The notes beneath the pieces were generated by a model. The model worked only from the letters and a program-made list of their open reading frames with translations. It did no database searches and had not been told where the DNA came from. Both the position numbers and the translations under genes were made by a program. From NCBI GenBank assembly GCA_963729295.1, contig CAVSNJ010000029.1, positions 1 to 64,000 of the forward strand: 64,000 nt of DNA, written 5' to 3'. This DNA is from DATJLY01 sp963729295. Lineage in GTDB: Bacteria; Pseudomonadota; Alphaproteobacteria; ATCC43930; CGMCC-115725. Position 1 is the stretch's first letter; each line of letters starts with the position of its first letter. Positions 10,478 to 18,649 of the stretch are shown piece after piece.

Positions 10478-10561
10478 TTGTCACCCTCCCGCGCAGGCAC
10501 CGCAGCGATCCTACCATTGCAGGGCGGCGCAGGCTTGAAAAGCCCGGCGAGGACGCGAGAG

Positions 10562-11623
10562 ATGGGCGGCTACGACGACTACACCGGCACGATGCCGGTG
10601 CGCGAACCGCACCGGTTCGACGTGGCGCGGCTTGCCTCGTGGCTCGAGGCGAACGTGCCCGACTGTCGCGGACCGGTCGCGATCGAGCAGTTCAAGGGCG
10701 GCCAATCGAATCCGACCTATCTCGTCACCGCGGGCGGCATGCGCCTCGTCTTGCGCCGCAAGCCGCCGGGAAAGCTTCTGCCGTCCGCGCATGCGGTCGA
10801 TCGCGAGTTCCGCATCATCTCGGCGCTCGCCAAGACCGACGTGCCGGTCGCGCGCGCCTACGCGCTCTGCCTCGACGAGACCGTGATCGGCACCGCGTTC
10901 TATGTCATGGCCTATGTCGAAGGGCGCGTGTTCTGGGAGCCGACGCTTCCCGATCTGCCGCCGAGCGAGCGGCACGCGATCTACGATGCGCTGAACGATG
11001 TGATCGCGCGGCTCCATCGCGTCGATTACGAAGCGCTTGGGCTTGGCGATTTCGGCCGCCCCGGCAATTACGTGCGGCGCCAGATCGAGCGCTGGACGAA
11101 ACAGTACCGCTCGTCCGAGACAGAGACGATCGAGGCCATGAACCGGCTCATCGAATGGCTGCCGGCGCACGTGCCCGAGGACGAAGAGACGCGCATCGTG
11201 CACGGCGACTATCGCCTCGACAACGTCATCTTCCATCCGAGCGAGCCGCGCATTCTCGCGGTGCTCGATTGGGAGCTCTCGACGCTCGGCAATCCGCTCT
11301 CCGATTTCGCCTATCACATGATGTCGTGGCGCTTGGGCCAGGCCGCATATCGCGGTCTCGCCGGGCACGATCTCGCCGCGCTCAACATTCCCGGCGAGGA
11401 CGACTATCGCCGCCTCTATTGCCGGCGCACCGGGCGCGGCGCCATCGCGAATTGGGACTTCTATATGGCCTACAACATGTTCCGGCTCGCCGGAATTCTG
11501 CAGGGCATCATGGGGCGCGTCGTCGAGGGCACGGCGGCGAACGCGCGCGCCAGCGAAACCGGCGCGCGGGCGCGCGCCATCGCCGAAGCCGGGTGGAAGC
11601 AGGTCGAGGCGCTCGGCGGCTAA
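10562..11623 (+). CDS. Phosphotransferase family protein (APH / ACAD10-11 N-terminal type)
   Basis: 353-residue kinase-like protein of the aminoglycoside phosphotransferase superfamily, closest in motif pattern to the domain found in ACAD10/11 proteins and in many acyl-CoA-metabolism clusters. Visible motifs: nucleotide loop FKGGQSNPTYLV, LVLRRKPPG with the ATP-contacting Lys, catalytic HGDYRLDNVIFHP (Brenner motif HxDxxxxN) and AVLDWELSTLGNPLSDFAY (DWE metal site). The start at 10562 is chosen because the kinase fold begins just after it; the longer frame is shadow of nadX. The substrate is unknown; a 4-hydroxy-acyl-CoA type is one family possibility. Confidence 0.85.
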   Translation: MGGYDDYTGTMPVREPHRFDVARLASWLEANVPDCRGPVAIEQFKGGQSNPTYLVTAGGMRLVLRRKPPGKLLPSAHAVDREFRIISALAKTDVPVARAYALCLDETVIGTAFYVMAYVEGRVFWEPTLPDLPPSERHAIYDALNDVIARLHRVDYEALGLGDFGRPGNYVRRQIERWTKQYRSSETETIEAMNRLIEWLPAHVPEDEETRIVHGDYRLDNVIFHPSEPRILAVLDWELSTLGNPLSDFAYHMMSWRLGQAAYRGLAGHDLAALNIPGEDDYRRLYCRRTGRGAIANWDFYMAYNMFRLAGILQGIMGRVVEGTAANARASETGARARAIAEAGWKQVEALGG

Positions 11624-11714
11624 GCGGCAAGCGCGGGATTTTTTCTGAAAGATCAATACGATCTTCCTCGGCACCGGGCATTTTTACGAAGCGCGTAGAA
11701 GTTTTATTAACCTT

Positions 11715-11734
11715 CCCGGGACAAAACTCCCGGG
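11715..11734 (+). promoter_or_regulatory. GC-rich hairpin directly before the start codon of the TPR/SPOR gene
   Basis: CCCGGGA (11715-11721), a 6-nt A-rich loop and TCCCGGG (11728-11734) form a perfect 7-bp stem ending 1 nt before the ATG at 11736. It occupies the place where a ribosome binding site should be, so it may limit translation, or the gene may start further downstream. Confidence 0.45.
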
Positions 11735-11735
11735 C

Positions 11736-13946
11736 ATGAGCACGCATCCCGTTGCGCGATCCGATTTTCGGCGCCCGCGCGCGCGCCGGTTCACCTGCCG
11801 CACGGCGGTCTCGGCCTTGGCGCTGGCGCTCGGATTGACCGCCTGCGCCACCGGCTCGCACTCGCCTTCCGCGGCGAACGCCAACGACAAATCCGCGATC
11901 TTGCTCAAGATCGCCGACGAGACCAACGCGGGCGGCGATCCGGCGACCGCGGCAAGCCTCTATCGCCAAGTCCATGACCTCGCACCCAAGGATCCGGTGC
12001 CGCTGGCGCGGCTCGCCGCGACTTCGATCGCGCTGCAGGACTATCGCACCGCCGTGGAAGCCTATCGCGCCGCCATCGCCCTCGACGGCAACAACGAGGA
12101 CTATCGCCGCGGCCTCGCGCTGGCGCTGCTTTCGTTCGGCGACGCGCAGGGCGCCATGACCGAGATCCGCGCCGCGCTCGCCAAGCATGGCGACGATCCG
12201 CGCCTCTATAACGCATTGGGCGTCGCCGAAGACATGGCCGGCCACCACGATCTGGCGCAGCAAGATTATAAGCACGGCCTCGACGTCGCGCCGAGCAACG
12301 CGGGCCTGCGCAACAATTACGCGATGTCGCTGGCGCTCGCCGGCAACTACGCGCAGGCGGTGCAGGAGCTCGGCGACATCGCCGGTCCCCAAGCGCCGGC
12401 GCGCTACCGCCTCAACCTTGCGTTGGCCTATGGCCTCGCCGGCGACGACGCGCATGCCGCCGCGACCGCGCGCCAGGTGCTCGACGAAACCTCGGTCCAG
12501 AACAATCTCGCCTATTACGGATTGCTGCGCGGCATGGACGAAGCGCACCGCACCGCGGCCATCCTCGGCGCCGAGATGCATGGCGGCGCGGTGCAAGTCG
12601 CGGAAGCTTCGGCGCATCAATCGAGCGCTCAGGCGAGCGCGACGCCGAGCGCGGCCGCGACGACGGCGGTCGCCGCCGCGGTGTTGCCGGCAATTGTGCC
12701 CGCGCCCGATCCCGACGCCAAAGCGGACTTGCCGTCGCTGCCGATTGCCGAACCGGCCACCGCCGCCGCCGCGCCGCCCGCGCCGCAACGCGTGGCGTCG
12801 CTGCCGCCGAAGCCGCATCCGGCGCGCATCGCCGCGGCGCCGAAAAACACGGCGACCGCCGCCGCGCCCAAGGACGCTGCGCCCGCGACCGCGACGACGA
12901 CGGCTGAGGCTACGCCGGCCACCGGCGCCGACCCCGCGCTTCAGGCTCAAGCACCGGCACCCGCGACGACGACGGCTGAGACGACGCCGGCCACCAGCGC
13001 CGACCCCGCGCCTCAGGCTCAAGCACCGGCACCCGCGGCACCGACGGCTGAGACTACGCCGGCCACCGGCGCCGACCCCGCGCCTCAGGCTCAAGCACCG
13101 GCGTCCGCGGCACCGACGGCGGACACTGCGCCGGTCGCGACCGCCGCTCCGACGCCTCTCACGCCGGCGGCAACGCCCGCGGCGACGACGGCGGCGAATG
13201 CGCCGACCGCGACCGCCGATCCCGTGCCTGATGCGACGCAGAAGGCTCAGGCCGCGATGGCGACGAGCCAGCCTGCTCTGGCCGCCAGCGAGACCGCTAA
13301 CGCATCGCCGCCGGCCAAGGTGCCCGACGCGTCCGCGCCGGCTGCCGCCGCCGAGCCGGCGACGCCCGCGACCGATCCGACGCCGGTTGCCGCCGCGGCG
13401 GCGACGCAGCAAGCAGCCGATCCGGCGCCGGCCAGCATCAGCGCCAGCACCAGCGCGCAAGCACCGCAGCCGCCGGCGCAGACCGCCTCGCCGCAATCGA
13501 GCGTCGCCAATCCTTCCTCGGTCCAGGCGGACGATGGCGTGACCGTCGCCTCCCCGACGGCGACGCCTGCCGCCATGGAAACCGTAGCCGCCCTCACGAC
13601 GCAGGATTCAGCCTCTTCCTCGCCGTCCTCGTCTCCCGCGCCCGATGCGGCGAAGCGGCCGATCCCGGCGCATCCCGCGGTCGAGCGCTTCACGGTGCAG
13701 CTCGGCTCGTTCGCGCTTCCAGATTCCGCCGACCGGGTTGCGGATTACTTCGCCGCCAAGGGCGTTGTCGTCACCATCTCGCGCAGCTCCGACCGCGACG
13801 GCCGCGAATGGTACGTCGTGCGCAGCGGCGAGTTCGACAATGCCGATGACGCCAACGGCGCGCTCGGTATGATCCGCACGATCGGTCTCGTCGAGCCGAT
13901 CGTGGTGCGCCACCGGATTGCCGAGCCGACCACGCCGGCGGCATAA
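11736..13946 (+). CDS. TPR and SPOR domain lipoprotein with Ala/Pro-rich repeat linker
   Basis: 736 residues in three parts. Residues 1 to about 37 are a lipoprotein leader (ALALALGLTACATG, lipobox LTAC). About 50-290 are tetratricopeptide repeats (AASLYRQVHDLAPKDPVPLA, YRTAVEAYRAAIALDGNNED, YNALGVAEDMAGHHDLA), resembling TadD-type TPR lipoproteins. About 300-640 is an Ala/Pro/Thr-rich linker containing three 24-residue tandem repeats. About 650-730 is a SPOR domain (ERFTVQLGSFALPDSADRVA ... EWYVVRSGEF), which binds denuded peptidoglycan. Likely attached to the outer membrane and reaching into the periplasm. A TadD-like role is possible, but the tad cluster is about 4 kb away. A hairpin precedes the start codon. 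Confidence 0.8.
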   Translation: MSTHPVARSDFRRPRARRFTCRTAVSALALALGLTACATGSHSPSAANANDKSAILLKIADETNAGGDPATAASLYRQVHDLAPKDPVPLARLAATSIALQDYRTAVEAYRAAIALDGNNEDYRRGLALALLSFGDAQGAMTEIRAALAKHGDDPRLYNALGVAEDMAGHHDLAQQDYKHGLDVAPSNAGLRNNYAMSLALAGNYAQAVQELGDIAGPQAPARYRLNLALAYGLAGDDAHAAATARQVLDETSVQNNLAYYGLLRGMDEAHRTAAILGAEMHGGAVQVAEASAHQSSAQASATPSAAATTAVAAAVLPAIVPAPDPDAKADLPSLPIAEPATAAAAPPAPQRVASLPPKPHPARIAAAPKNTATAAAPKDAAPATATTTAEATPATGADPALQAQAPAPATTTAETTPATSADPAPQAQAPAPAAPTAETTPATGADPAPQAQAPASAAPTADTAPVATAAPTPLTPAATPAATTAANAPTATADPVPDATQKAQAAMATSQPALAASETANASPPAKVPDASAPAAAAEPATPATDPTPVAAAAATQQAADPAPASISASTSAQAPQPPAQTASPQSSVANPSSVQADDGVTVASPTATPAAMETVAALTTQDSASSSPSSSPAPDAAKRPIPAHPAVERFTVQLGSFALPDSADRVADYFAAKGVVVTISRSSDRDGREWYVVRSGEFDNADDANGALGMIRTIGLVEPIVVRHRIAEPTTPAA
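12894..13109 (+). repeat. Three 72-bp tandem coding repeats
   Basis: Three consecutive 72-bp units encode 24-residue repeats of the pattern TTTAE(A/T)TPAT(G/S)ADPA(L/P)QAQAPAPA. A partial, diverged fourth copy follows to about 13130. The nucleotide identity between units is high, which suggests recent expansion and possible length variation. Confidence 0.85.
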
Positions 13947-14054
13947 AGCGCTCGCCACTCCCGCGGCATAAAGTGCCGGCCATAGCCGCGGACTAAAATC
14001 CGCTCCCGAAAATCCGCTTGCCAGTCGGGTGCCCGTGCGCTCTGATTTGCGCAC

Positions 14055-14133
14055 GGCTGGGGTGCCGGTCCCGCTTGGGACGGCTGAGATCACACCCAAC
14101 GAACCTGTCTGGATAATACCAGCGAAGGGAGCC
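14055..14133 (+). promoter_or_regulatory. TPP riboswitch (THI element) of thiOSGE
   Basis: Typical conserved blocks: GGGGTGCC, GGCTGAGATCACACCC, GAACCTGTCTGGATAATACC and AGCGAAGGGA. GGCT (14055-58) can pair with AGCC (14130-33) to close P1. The ribosome binding site AAGGGAG (14125-14131) is part of the 3' end of the element, so ligand binding should hide it and shut off thiO translation. Confidence 0.93.
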
Positions 14134-14137
14134 CGCG

Positions 14138-15295
14138 ATTTCAACCCAATCACCCCGCAAGCCGGCACGGTCCGCAACCGCGATCATCGGCGGCGGCATC
14201 ATCGGCCTGGCGATCGGCTGGCGGCTTGCCGCCGCGGGATGCCGCGTGACGCTCTACGAGCGCGACGAGCCGGGGAGCGGCGCGAGCTGGGCCGCGGCCG
14301 GGATGCTGGCCGCCGGGATCGAGGCCGAGCCCGGCGAACTCGATCTGCTCGCGCTCAACCGGCGCAGTCAGGACTTGTGGCCCGCTTTCGCGGCCGAGCT
14401 CGAACGGCAAACGGGCGCGTCGGTCGGGTTGCGGCAGGAGGGCACGATCGTCGTGGCGCTGACGCGCGACGACGCGGCGCAGCTTCGCTTCTCTTATGAT
14501 TTTCAGCGCCAGCACGGCATCGCCGTCGAATGGCTCACCGCCGCCGACGCGCGCCGGCGCGAGCCGCATCTCCATCCGAACCTGGCAGCGGCGGTGTTCA
14601 GCCCGGGCGATCACCAGGTCGACAACCGGCTCGTCGTGCGCGCGCTGGAGCGCGCGTTCATCGCCGCTGGCGGAATATTGCGCACGCACGCCCCGGTCGA
14701 GGCGGTCGAGACCCACGATAACCGGGTGACGGGCGTGCGCGTCGCAGGCTCGCACCACGAGGCCGATGTCGTCGTCGTGGCGGCCGGCGCGTGGTCGGGG
14801 CAGATCGAAGGGCTCCCCGCGCCCTTGCCGGTGCGGCCGGTGAAAGGGCAGATGCTGGCGCTGCGCATGGATGCGGCGGCGCCGCTCCTCAGCCACGTCG
14901 TCTGGGCGCCCAAGGCCTATCTCGTGCCGCGCCGCGACGGCCGCCTCATCGTCGGCGCCACCACCGAGGAACGCGGCTTCGAGCCGAGCCTCACGGCTGG
15001 CGGCATCCTCGCCCTCCTCGAAGGCGCGTGGCGCGCCATGCCGGGGATCGAGGAGCTGGCGATCGACGAGATGTGGGTTGGATTCCGCCCGGGCTCGCGC
15101 GACGATGCGCCGGTGCTGGGGCCAAGCGGGGTTCCGGGCCTCGTGCTCGCGACCGGGCATCACCGCAACGGCATCCTGCTGACGCCGGTGACGGCCGAAG
15201 CGGTCGCGCGCTACGTGCTCGACGGCGAGGTCGATCCGGTGATCGCGCCCTTCGCACTCGCGCGCTTTGGCGCGCGCGCCAAGGAGCGGGCATGA
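14138..15295 (+). CDS. thiO: Glycine oxidase ThiO, apparent ATT start
   Basis: FAD-dependent glycine oxidase making the iminoglycine used by ThiG for the thiazole of thiamine. The FAD-binding motif TAIIGGGIIGLAIGWRLAAAG is encoded from 14177 on, upstream of the first ATG/GTG/TTG in frame (GTG 14246). An in-frame TAA lies at 14114-14116, and no usual start codon lies between. The only plausible start is ATT at 14138, 6 nt after AAGGGAG, giving N-terminus MSTQSPRKPARSATAIIGG and 385 residues. C-terminal motifs GFRPGSRDDAPVLG and VLATGHHRNGILLTP are typical of DAO-family oxidases. The stop overlaps the thiS ATG. Either a rare AUU start or a base error. Confidence 0.9.
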   Translation: MSTQSPRKPARSATAIIGGGIIGLAIGWRLAAAGCRVTLYERDEPGSGASWAAAGMLAAGIEAEPGELDLLALNRRSQDLWPAFAAELERQTGASVGLRQEGTIVVALTRDDAAQLRFSYDFQRQHGIAVEWLTAADARRREPHLHPNLAAAVFSPGDHQVDNRLVVRALERAFIAAGGILRTHAPVEAVETHDNRVTGVRVAGSHHEADVVVVAAGAWSGQIEGLPAPLPVRPVKGQMLALRMDAAAPLLSHVVWAPKAYLVPRRDGRLIVGATTEERGFEPSLTAGGILALLEGAWRAMPGIEELAIDEMWVGFRPGSRDDAPVLGPSGVPGLVLATGHHRNGILLTPVTAEAVARYVLDGEVDPVIAPFALARFGARAKERA

Positions 15296-15495
15296 GCACC
15301 ATTCGCATCAACGGCAAGGACGAGGCGCTCGCCGCGGCGACCGTCGCCGAGCTGTTGCTGGCGCGCGGGATCGAGCGGCCGAAGGGCGTCGCCGTGGCGT
15401 TGAACGGCAGCGTCGTGCCGCGGGCGGCATGGCTCGACACGCGGCTTGCGAGCGGCGACGTGATCGAAATCGTCCGCCCGTTCGGCGGAGGATGA
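15292..15495 (+). CDS. thiS: Sulfur carrier protein ThiS
   Basis: 67-residue ubiquitin-like sulfur carrier for thiazole synthesis. After adenylation and thiocarboxylation of its C-terminal Gly it donates sulfur to ThiG. Sequence starts MSTIRINGKDEAL, contains VAVALNGSVVPRAAW and ends PFGGG, the required di-glycine tail. ATGA overlap with the thiO stop indicates translational coupling. Confidence 0.96.
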   Translation: MSTIRINGKDEALAAATVAELLLARGIERPKGVAVALNGSVVPRAAWLDTRLASGDVIEIVRPFGGG

Positions 15496-15502
15496 GGTGA
15501 GC

Positions 15503-16294
15503 ATGAGCGAACTTCCCGTGGCGCAAGCCGACGGCCTCGTCATCGCCGGACGCCGCCTCGGCTCGCGCCTGCTCATGGGCAGCGGCGGCTATCCCAATCA
15601 GCAGGTGCTGCTCGACTCGCTCGCCGCCGCCGCGCCGGCGCTCGTCACCGTGGCGATCCGTCGCATCAGCCTCGAGGCCTATGCCGAAAGCCTCGTCGAT
15701 CTTCTGGGCGAGCGCTACACGCTGCTGCCGAACACCGCCGGCTGTGCCACGGTGCGCGATGCGGTGCTGACGGCCGAGCTCGCGCGCGAGGCGCTCGAGA
15801 CCAACTGGCTGAAGCTCGAACTGATCGGCGACCGCGAGACGCTCTATCCCGATGTCGAGCAGCTCCTGCGCGGCACCGAGGAGCTGGTGAAGAAGGGGTT
15901 TGTCGTCCTGCCCTACTGCAACGAGGATCCCGTCACCTGCCGCAAGCTCGCCGATCTGGGCGCGGCCGCGGTGATGCCGCTCGGCTCGCCGATCGGCACC
16001 GGGCTCGGCATCGTCAATCCCTATGCGATCGAACGCATCGTCGCGACGTGCCCGGTGCCGGTGATCCTCGATGCCGGCATCGGCACCGCGTCCGACGCGG
16101 CGCAGGCGATGGAGCTGGGCTGCGACGGCGTGCTGCTCAACACCGCGGTGGCGAAGGCGCACGATCCGGCGCGCATGGCGGCGGCGATGCGGCTTGCCGT
16201 CAGCGCCGGGCGCGCGGCGCGGCTCGCCGGCCGCATCCCGAAGCGCACGCAGGCCGAGCCGTCGAGCCCGCAGCTCGGATTGATCGGCGGGTGA
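15503..16294 (+). CDS. thiG: Thiazole synthase ThiG
   Basis: ThiG builds the thiazole phosphate from deoxyxylulose 5-phosphate, iminoglycine and ThiS thiocarboxylate. 263 residues, TIM barrel. Motifs: RLGSRLLMGSGGYPN near the N-terminus, LLPNTAGC, TNWLKLELIGD containing the Schiff-base Lys, PLGSPIGTGLGI and the phosphate-binding DAGIGTASDAAQAMELG followed by LNTAVAKA. ATG 15503 is chosen over GTG 15497 because GAGGTG is better spaced for it. The stop overlaps the GTG start of thiE. Confidence 0.96.
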   Translation: MSELPVAQADGLVIAGRRLGSRLLMGSGGYPNQQVLLDSLAAAAPALVTVAIRRISLEAYAESLVDLLGERYTLLPNTAGCATVRDAVLTAELAREALETNWLKLELIGDRETLYPDVEQLLRGTEELVKKGFVVLPYCNEDPVTCRKLADLGAAAVMPLGSPIGTGLGIVNPYAIERIVATCPVPVILDAGIGTASDAAQAMELGCDGVLLNTAVAKAHDPARMAAAMRLAVSAGRAARLAGRIPKRTQAEPSSPQLGLIGG

Positions 16295-16917
16295 AGCTTC
16301 CCGACCCGCCGCTTCTCGCCATCACCGATCGGCGCCAGGCGCGCCGGCCGCTCGTCGAGACCGCCGAGGCGCTGTTCGCCGGCGGCTGCCGCTGGCTCAG
16401 CCTGCGCGAAAAGGACCTGCCGCCCGAGGAACGCGCCGCAGTGCTGCGCCGGCTCATGGCGCTCGGCCGCCGCTTCGGCGCGACGGTCGGCATTCATGAC
16501 GACGTCGCGGCGGCGGCCAGCGCCGGCGCGCTGCATTTGCCCGAAGGCGGCTCGATCAGCGAGGCGCGCGCACGGCTCGGCGCCGTCCTCGTCGGCGTTT
16601 CGGCGCACGATGCCGCCGGTCTTGCGCGCGCGGCGGCCGAAGGCGCGGACTATGCGACCTTGAGCCCGATCTTCGTCAGCGCAAGCAAGCCCGACTACGG
16701 TCCAGCACTTGGCCTTGCCGCGCTCGCCGCCGCCACCCGCGCGGCGCCCCTGCCCGTGCTCGCGCTCGGCGGCATCGACGAGCGCACGATCGTCGATGCC
16801 GTTGCCGCGGGCGCTGCGGGCGTCGCCGTGATGGGCGATCTCATGCGCGCGAGCGATCCGAAGACGACCGCGGCGCGGCTCATCGCGGCGTTGCGCGCCG
16901 CCCTTGCCGCACGCTGA
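16291..16917 (+). CDS. thiE: Thiamine-phosphate synthase ThiE
   Basis: ThiE couples hydroxymethylpyrimidine diphosphate to thiazole phosphate. 208 residues from a GTG start that overlaps the thiG stop (GTGA). Motifs: LLAITDRRQARRPL, RWLSLREKDLP, IHDDVAAAASAGALHLPEG, GVSAHDAAGLARAAAEGADY, LSPIFVSASKPDYGPALGL and LALGGID, all in the order of the family. Last gene of the riboswitch-controlled thiOSGE operon; thiC lies in a second TPP-controlled unit about 18 kb away. Confidence 0.95.
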   Translation: MKLPDPPLLAITDRRQARRPLVETAEALFAGGCRWLSLREKDLPPEERAAVLRRLMALGRRFGATVGIHDDVAAAASAGALHLPEGGSISEARARLGAVLVGVSAHDAAGLARAAAEGADYATLSPIFVSASKPDYGPALGLAALAAATRAAPLPVLALGGIDERTIVDAVAAGAAGVAVMGDLMRASDPKTTAARLIAALRAALAAR

Positions 16918-16966
16918 GACGAACGCCATAGTTCCGTGCAGCAGGCTGCAACAAGGGATGGCGCCC

Positions 16967-17671
16967 ATGATCGAGCTTCACTATTGGCCGACACCCAACG
17001 GTCACAAGATCACCATCTTCCTCGAGGAGGCGGGACTTCCCTACAAGATCGTGCCGGTCAATATCGGCAAGGGCGAACAGTTCAAGCCCGAATTCCTCAA
17101 GATCGGCCCGAACAACCGCATGCCGGCGATCATCGACGACGACCCGGCGGAAAAAGGCGCGCCGGTCAGCGTCTTCGAGTCCGGCGCGATCCTGCAATAT
17201 CTCGCCGAGAAGACCGGCAAGTTCCTGCCCAAGGATTTGCGCGGACGGTTCGAGGTGATGCAGTGGCTGTTCTGGCAGATGGCCAATCTCGGGCCGGTGT
17301 CGGGGCACAACAACCACTTCGCCAACTACGCGGTCGACAAGCTGCCGTACGCGATCGACCGCTTTCGCAACGAGACGAACCGCCTCTATGCGGTGTTCGA
17401 CAAGCGCCTCGCCGACCGCGAATACATCGCCGGCGCCTATTCGATCGCCGACATGGCGAGCTATCCCTGGACCGTGCCCTACGAGCGCTACGGCCAGAAT
17501 CTCGACGATTTCCCGAACATGAAGCGGTGGTGGAACGCGATGCAGAACCGCCCCGCCGTCAAGAAAGCCTACGAGGTCGGGCAGCAATATCGCGGCGTGC
17601 CCGCGACCGATCCCGAGGCGCGCAAGGTGCTGTTCGGGCAGACCGCCGACACGGTCCGCCGCGCCGGCTGA
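16967..17671 (+). CDS. Glutathione S-transferase (YfcG/nu-class-like)
   Basis: 234-residue GST-fold protein. The thioredoxin-like N-terminal domain begins MIELHYWPTPNGHKITIFLE and contains KIGPNNRMPAIID and SVFESGAILQYLAEKTGKF (the ES glutathione-contact motif). The helical C-terminal domain holds YSIADMASYPW and FPNMKRWWNAM. The pattern WPTPNGHKI...IGKGEQFKPEFL matches the YfcG / nu-class group, which reduces disulfides with glutathione. ATG 16967 is preferred over 16958 because AAGGGA (16953-16958) is then 8 nt away. Independent of thiE by function. Confidence 0.88.
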   Translation: MIELHYWPTPNGHKITIFLEEAGLPYKIVPVNIGKGEQFKPEFLKIGPNNRMPAIIDDDPAEKGAPVSVFESGAILQYLAEKTGKFLPKDLRGRFEVMQWLFWQMANLGPVSGHNNHFANYAVDKLPYAIDRFRNETNRLYAVFDKRLADREYIAGAYSIADMASYPWTVPYERYGQNLDDFPNMKRWWNAMQNRPAVKKAYEVGQQYRGVPATDPEARKVLFGQTADTVRRAG

Positions 17672-17680
17672 GAACGGCCG

Positions 17681-18649
17681 TTACATGAAGGTGTGGACGA
17701 CCCGCACCGCCGCGGGGCCGATCAGCACGACGAACAGCGTCGGCAGGATGAAGACGATCATCGGCACGGTGAGCGTGGCCGGAAGGCGCGCCGCCTTTTC
17801 CTCGGCCCGCAACAGCCGCTCCTCGCGGAATTCGGCCGCGAGCACACGCAGCGCTTGAGCCAACGGCGTGCCGTAGCGCTCGGTCTGGATCAGCGTGTTG
17901 ACGACGCCGCGGATCTCGGGCAGGTCGGTGCGCCGCGCGAGGTTTTGCAGCGCTTGCCGGCGATTGGGCAGGAAGCCCAGTTCGACGGCGGTGAGCCCGA
18001 GCTCGTCGCCGAGCTCCGGCGCCGCGTGGCCGAGATCGGCCGCGACCCGCGTCAGCGCCGCATCGAGGCTCAACCCCGCCTCGGCGCAGATCACCAGGAG
18101 ATCGAGCGCATCGGGAAGCTGCTTGCGGATTCGGTGCTTGCGCCGCTTGATGATGCGGCGCAGCACCAGGAGCGGAATATACGTCCCGGCGAACGCGCTG
18201 CCGAACGTCGTCGTCAGCCGCACCATGGTCGGCATATCTGGCTGCGTCAGGCACCCGGCAAAGGCGCCGAGGCCAAGGACCGCCGGGAGCGCCAGGCGCA
18301 CGCCCATGAGGACCGTCAGCGCGTCGCGCGCGCGCCAGCCCGCGTTGGCAAGGAGCTCGCCGCCTTTGCGCGCCTCCTCGCCCGAGAGCAGCTTCAGGCG
18401 CGCGAGCAGCGTGCGCAGCGAGCCGATCGGAGCGGTGCGCAGATTGGCGATGCGCTGGCGCACTTGCAGCCGGTCGGCGCGGAGATAATCGCGCCGGCGC
18501 AAATGGCTGCGCACGCGCGACGACATCGAATCCTCAGGCAAGAACGCATGGCCGAGGCACACGAGCGTCACCAGCACGGCGATCCCCGCGAGGATCGAGA
18601 AACTCTGCTGGTCGAGATGCGCGGTGATCATGCCGATGGCGCCGCTCAT
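17681..18649 (-). CDS. tadC: Tad pilus assembly membrane protein TadC
   Basis: Inner-membrane protein of type II secretion F family fold; partner of TadB in the platform of the Flp/Tad pilus machine. The proper start is ATG at 18649 (MSGAIGMITAHLDQQSF), giving 322 residues, normal length. Membrane segments are SFSILAGIAVLVTLVCLGHAF and VRLALPAVLGLGAFAGCL, then TFGSAFAGTYIPLLVL and a C-terminal TVPMIVFILPTLFVVLIG. The T2SSF core has QLPDALDLLVICAEAGLSLD and TLIQTERYGTPLAQALRVLA. As sequenced, the upstream tadB frame runs into tadC without a stop because of a one-base frameshift; the normal layout would be an ATGA overlap. Confidence 0.93.
   Translation of the reverse strand: MSGAIGMITAHLDQQSFSILAGIAVLVTLVCLGHAFLPEDSMSSRVRSHLRRRDYLRADRLQVRQRIANLRTAPIGSLRTLLARLKLLSGEEARKGGELLANAGWRARDALTVLMGVRLALPAVLGLGAFAGCLTQPDMPTMVRLTTTFGSAFAGTYIPLLVLRRIIKRRKHRIRKQLPDALDLLVICAEAGLSLDAALTRVAADLGHAAPELGDELGLTAVELGFLPNRRQALQNLARRTDLPEIRGVVNTLIQTERYGTPLAQALRVLAAEFREERLLRAEEKAARLPATLTVPMIVFILPTLFVVLIGPAAVRVVHTFM

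Noticed and set aside
12894..13130. Possible CRISPR-like array
   Set aside because: The units are contiguous 72-bp coding repeats without spacers, inside an open reading frame.
11508..13496. 662-codon minus-strand ORF rich in Arg/Gly
   Set aside because: Antisense to the TPR/SPOR lipoprotein; its repeats mirror the coding repeats of that gene.
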